The translations under genes were made by a program, and so were the position numbers. DNA of 64,000 nt from Accumulibacter appositus (GTDB taxonomy: Bacteria; Pseudomonadota; Gammaproteobacteria; Burkholderiales; Rhodocyclaceae): the NCBI RefSeq assembly GCF_035440685.1, contig NZ_DAORMW010000009.1, one strand, 5' to 3'. Below, in pieces: positions 62,185-64,000 of this stretch. Below the pieces are notes generated by a model, which searched no databases, was not told where the DNA came from, and saw nothing but the letters and a program-made list of their open reading frames with translations. The stretch's first letter is position 1. The number at the start of each line of letters is the position of its first letter.

Positions 62185-64000
62185 TCAATCTCTCCCTTTG
62201 GCATTCATCTCCGCGACCCGCTTCATCTGCGCCTCCGTCATCTCCGGCGGCCCCGGCTTGAAGGTGATCTTGTGGATCGTGCCGGTGAAGCGGAACGGCG
62301 GCTTGTAGTCGCGATCGTCGACGCCGGTCCGCGTGTCGTAGCCGACGTCCATCCACTCGTCCATGATCTCGACGGCGGGCACCGTATGGGGAATGGTCTG
62401 CTTCGCCACCTCCACGCCATCCACGCTCAGCACGCCGGTGCCACCCTTGGCGAGCCCCGGGCCGTCATACTGGAAGTCGAAGACCACGGTGTGTCGGCCG
62501 GAGGGAAGCGCCTGTGCGCCCTCCCATCGGAAGCGGTGCAGGTCGACCAGGTTATAGGTGAACACCGGTTTGCCTTTCAGCAGGTAAAGCCCCCAGCCAT
62601 TGAAACGGCCGCCCTCGGTGATCAGCATGCCCTCGGCCCCACCTTGTGGGATGTCGATGTCGGCAGTGACGGTGAAGTCGCGGGCGAGGTAGGGCGGCAT
62701 CGCCCCGAGCGCGATCGAGATCGGCGCGACATAGCTGAACTCGGTGATGCCAGGAGAACCGCTCGGCCGCGGCCGCAAAAAGCGCTGGAATCCTTCGTTG
62801 TCGAGCGGGAACACGTTGTATTTCTTCGCTTCCTCGACGAAGACCGCCTGCAGCTCCTTGAGCTTCGCGGGATTCTTTTTCGAGACGTCTTCAAACTGTG
62901 TCCAGTCCGTCGTGAGGTCGTAGAGTTCCCACTCGTAGTCGAGCACGTCCGGCACCTTGACGCCGGGGTTGTTATCCCATGGTGCGATCACCACCTTGGT
63001 GTTGGCGTACCAGCCTTCGTGATAGATCGCGCGCTGGCCGATCATCTCGAAGTACTGCGTCTTGTGCGTCGTCGGCGCGTCGGCGTTCTTCTTGTCGAAG
63101 GTGTACACCATGCTCACGCCCTCGATCGGGTGCTGCTTGATGCCATCCACATACTCGGGCGCAGGGATGCCGGTGGCCTCGAGAACCGTCGGCACGACGT
63201 CGATGACGTGGTGGAACTGATTGCGGATGCCGCCCTTGTCCTTGATGCGAGCCGGCCAGGAGATGACCGCGCCGCTGCGATTGCCGCCGAGGTACGACGC
63301 AACCTGCTTCGTCCACTTGTAAGGGGTGTCGAAGGCCCAGGTCCAGGCCACTGCCATGTGCGGAGCCGTCTCGGGACCGCCCCACTTGTCGTAGAAGAGC
63401 GCCAGCTGATCCTTCACCGGGACGTCGATGCCATTGTACGCCGCGTAGTCGTTGGGGGTGCCGACCGTGGTGCCCTCGGCGCTGTTGCCGTTGTCGCCCT
63501 GCAGCCAGATGATCAGCGTGTTGTCGAGCTTGCCCTGGCGCTCGATCTCGGCGATCACGCGACCGGCCTCGTGGTCCGTGTAAGCGTGGTAGGCGGCGAA
63601 CACGTCCGCCTGCTTGATGAACATTTTTTTCTCATCGGCCGACAGTTCCTCCCATTCCTTCAGGTTGGCTGGTGGGCCCTTGGGCCAGGCCGTCAGCTTG
63701 GCGTCGGGCGGGATCACACCGAGCTTCTTCTGGTTGGCGAAGATCGTCTCCCGCAGTTTGTTCCAGCCTCCGTCGAAGAGGTGCAAGGCGCTGATCTTGT
63801 CGATCCATTCCTTGGTCGGATGGTGGGGTGAATGAGTGCCTCCCGGCGCGTAGTAGAGCAGGAACGGTTTGTCGGGGTGCGTCGCGTCGATCCGGCGCAG
63901 GTAGTCGATCGCCTCGTTGGCCATCGCGGTGGTCAGGTTCCAGGTACCCTCGGGCTGGTCCCGCCAGGGGAAGATCGCCGTGTGGTTGCGGAAGAGATAG
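62185..64000 (-). CDS. Arylsulfatase-type sulfatase, C-terminal part (cut by window end)
   Basis: 604 codons in the window; the frame stays open to the edge, so the N-terminus with the C-x-P-x-R formylglycine site is outside. Visible sulfatase motifs: FLLYYAPGGTHSPHHP, WLQGDNGNSAEG (metal site), RSGAVISWPARIKDKG, HHVIDVVPTVLEATGIP. A C-terminal beta domain follows (PQGGAEGMLITEGGRFNGWG). It hydrolyses sulfate esters, probably in the periplasm. It is upstream of DUF3604, parvulin and HupE genes on the same strand. Confidence 0.9.
   Translation of the reverse strand, partial: YLFRNHTAIFPWRDQPEGTWNLTTAMANEAIDYLRRIDATHPDKPFLLYYAPGGTHSPHHPTKEWIDKISALHLFDGGWNKLRETIFANQKKLGVIPPDAKLTAWPKGPPANLKEWEELSADEKKMFIKQADVFAAYHAYTDHEAGRVIAEIERQGKLDNTLIIWLQGDNGNSAEGTTVGTPNDYAAYNGIDVPVKDQLALFYDKWGGPETAPHMAVAWTWAFDTPYKWTKQVASYLGGNRSGAVISWPARIKDKGGIRNQFHHVIDVVPTVLEATGIPAPEYVDGIKQHPIEGVSMVYTFDKKNADAPTTHKTQYFEMIGQRAIYHEGWYANTKVVIAPWDNNPGVKVPDVLDYEWELYDLTTDWTQFEDVSKKNPAKLKELQAVFVEEAKKYNVFPLDNEGFQRFLRPRPSGSPGITEFSYVAPISIALGAMPPYLARDFTVTADIDIPQGGAEGMLITEGGRFNGWGLYLLKGKPVFTYNLVDLHRFRWEGAQALPSGRHTVVFDFQYDGPGLAKGGTGVLSVDGVEVAKQTIPHTVPAVEIMDEWMDVGYDTRTGVDDRDYKPPFRFTGTIHKITFKPGPPEMTEAQMKRVAEMNAKGRD

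Noticed and set aside
62272..63831. A 519-codon open frame opposite the sulfatase
   Set aside because: Antisense shadow of a gene with clear sulfatase motifs.

Overview
The window reads as a chromosomal segment of a GC-rich Gram-negative betaproteobacterium. It resembles the Rhodocyclales / 'Candidatus Accumulibacter' group; this is inferred from gene families and gene order, not from a database match. Supporting features are GcdH paired with a CaiB-type CoA transferase, the grpE-dnaK-dnaJ block with a nearby hrcA-hemH pair divergent from nadK-recN, a PEP-CTERM exosortase substrate, many multidomain PAS/GGDEF/REC proteins, and LpxH (an outer-membrane lipid A enzyme). There are no rRNA genes and one tRNA.

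Layout. 1-0.7 kb: transposase debris (the end of an IS4-type transposase and an ISAs1-type N-terminal remnant). 0.9-7.5 kb: a PocR-PAS hybrid histidine kinase followed by a REC-REC-PAS-PAS-GGDEF-EAL-REC protein, probably one phosphorelay / cyclic-di-GMP output pair. 7.6-12.6 kb (minus): a circadian-type operon, PAS protein > kaiB > kaiC > PAS histidine kinase > a response regulator reduced to its two ends by an internal deletion. 12.8-15.3 kb: CoA transferase and glutaryl-CoA dehydrogenase. 15.4-18.5 kb: a DUF2062 membrane protein, a DUF2249 protein, an NnrS-like membrane protein and a soluble diguanylate cyclase. 18.6-28.6 kb: housekeeping genes (thrC, nadC, a glutamate-synthase-like FMN protein, recQ, lpxH, two cyclophilins, cysS). 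28.7-33.9 kb: a branched-chain amino-acid-type binding protein and the dnaJ/dnaK/grpE heat-shock block with two sigma32-like promoters. 34-43.3 kb: a Ser/Thr kinase with a cNMP-type domain, an EF-hand protein, hemH, hrcA, nadK, recN, an XRE regulator, lysC and tRNA-Ser(GCT).

43.3-57.5 kb is accessory. The 3' flank of tRNA-Ser (last bases of the tRNA plus terminator) is duplicated 1.9 kb downstream, bracketing a PEP-CTERM gene with a near-consensus sigma54 promoter; the second copy abuts a truncated DNA methylase. Then come a class II Fic protein, a one-strand cluster of seven mostly exported or lipoprotein genes with an M15 peptidase, a dehydrogenase/DUF2789 pair, tag, and an unusual 701-residue protein with a Gly/Ala-rich membrane segment and two tandem C-terminal HhH-containing repeats. 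57.5-64 kb (minus) is a sulfatase (cut by the window end) > DUF3604 > parvulin > HupE/UreJ locus.

Two families of short dispersed repeats thread the window. One is a mosaic element ending in a GAGTCGC-N4-GCGACT hairpin (ends at 18760, 20797, 55370). The other is a long hairpin at 18641 and 47415 whose arms carry compensatory base changes.
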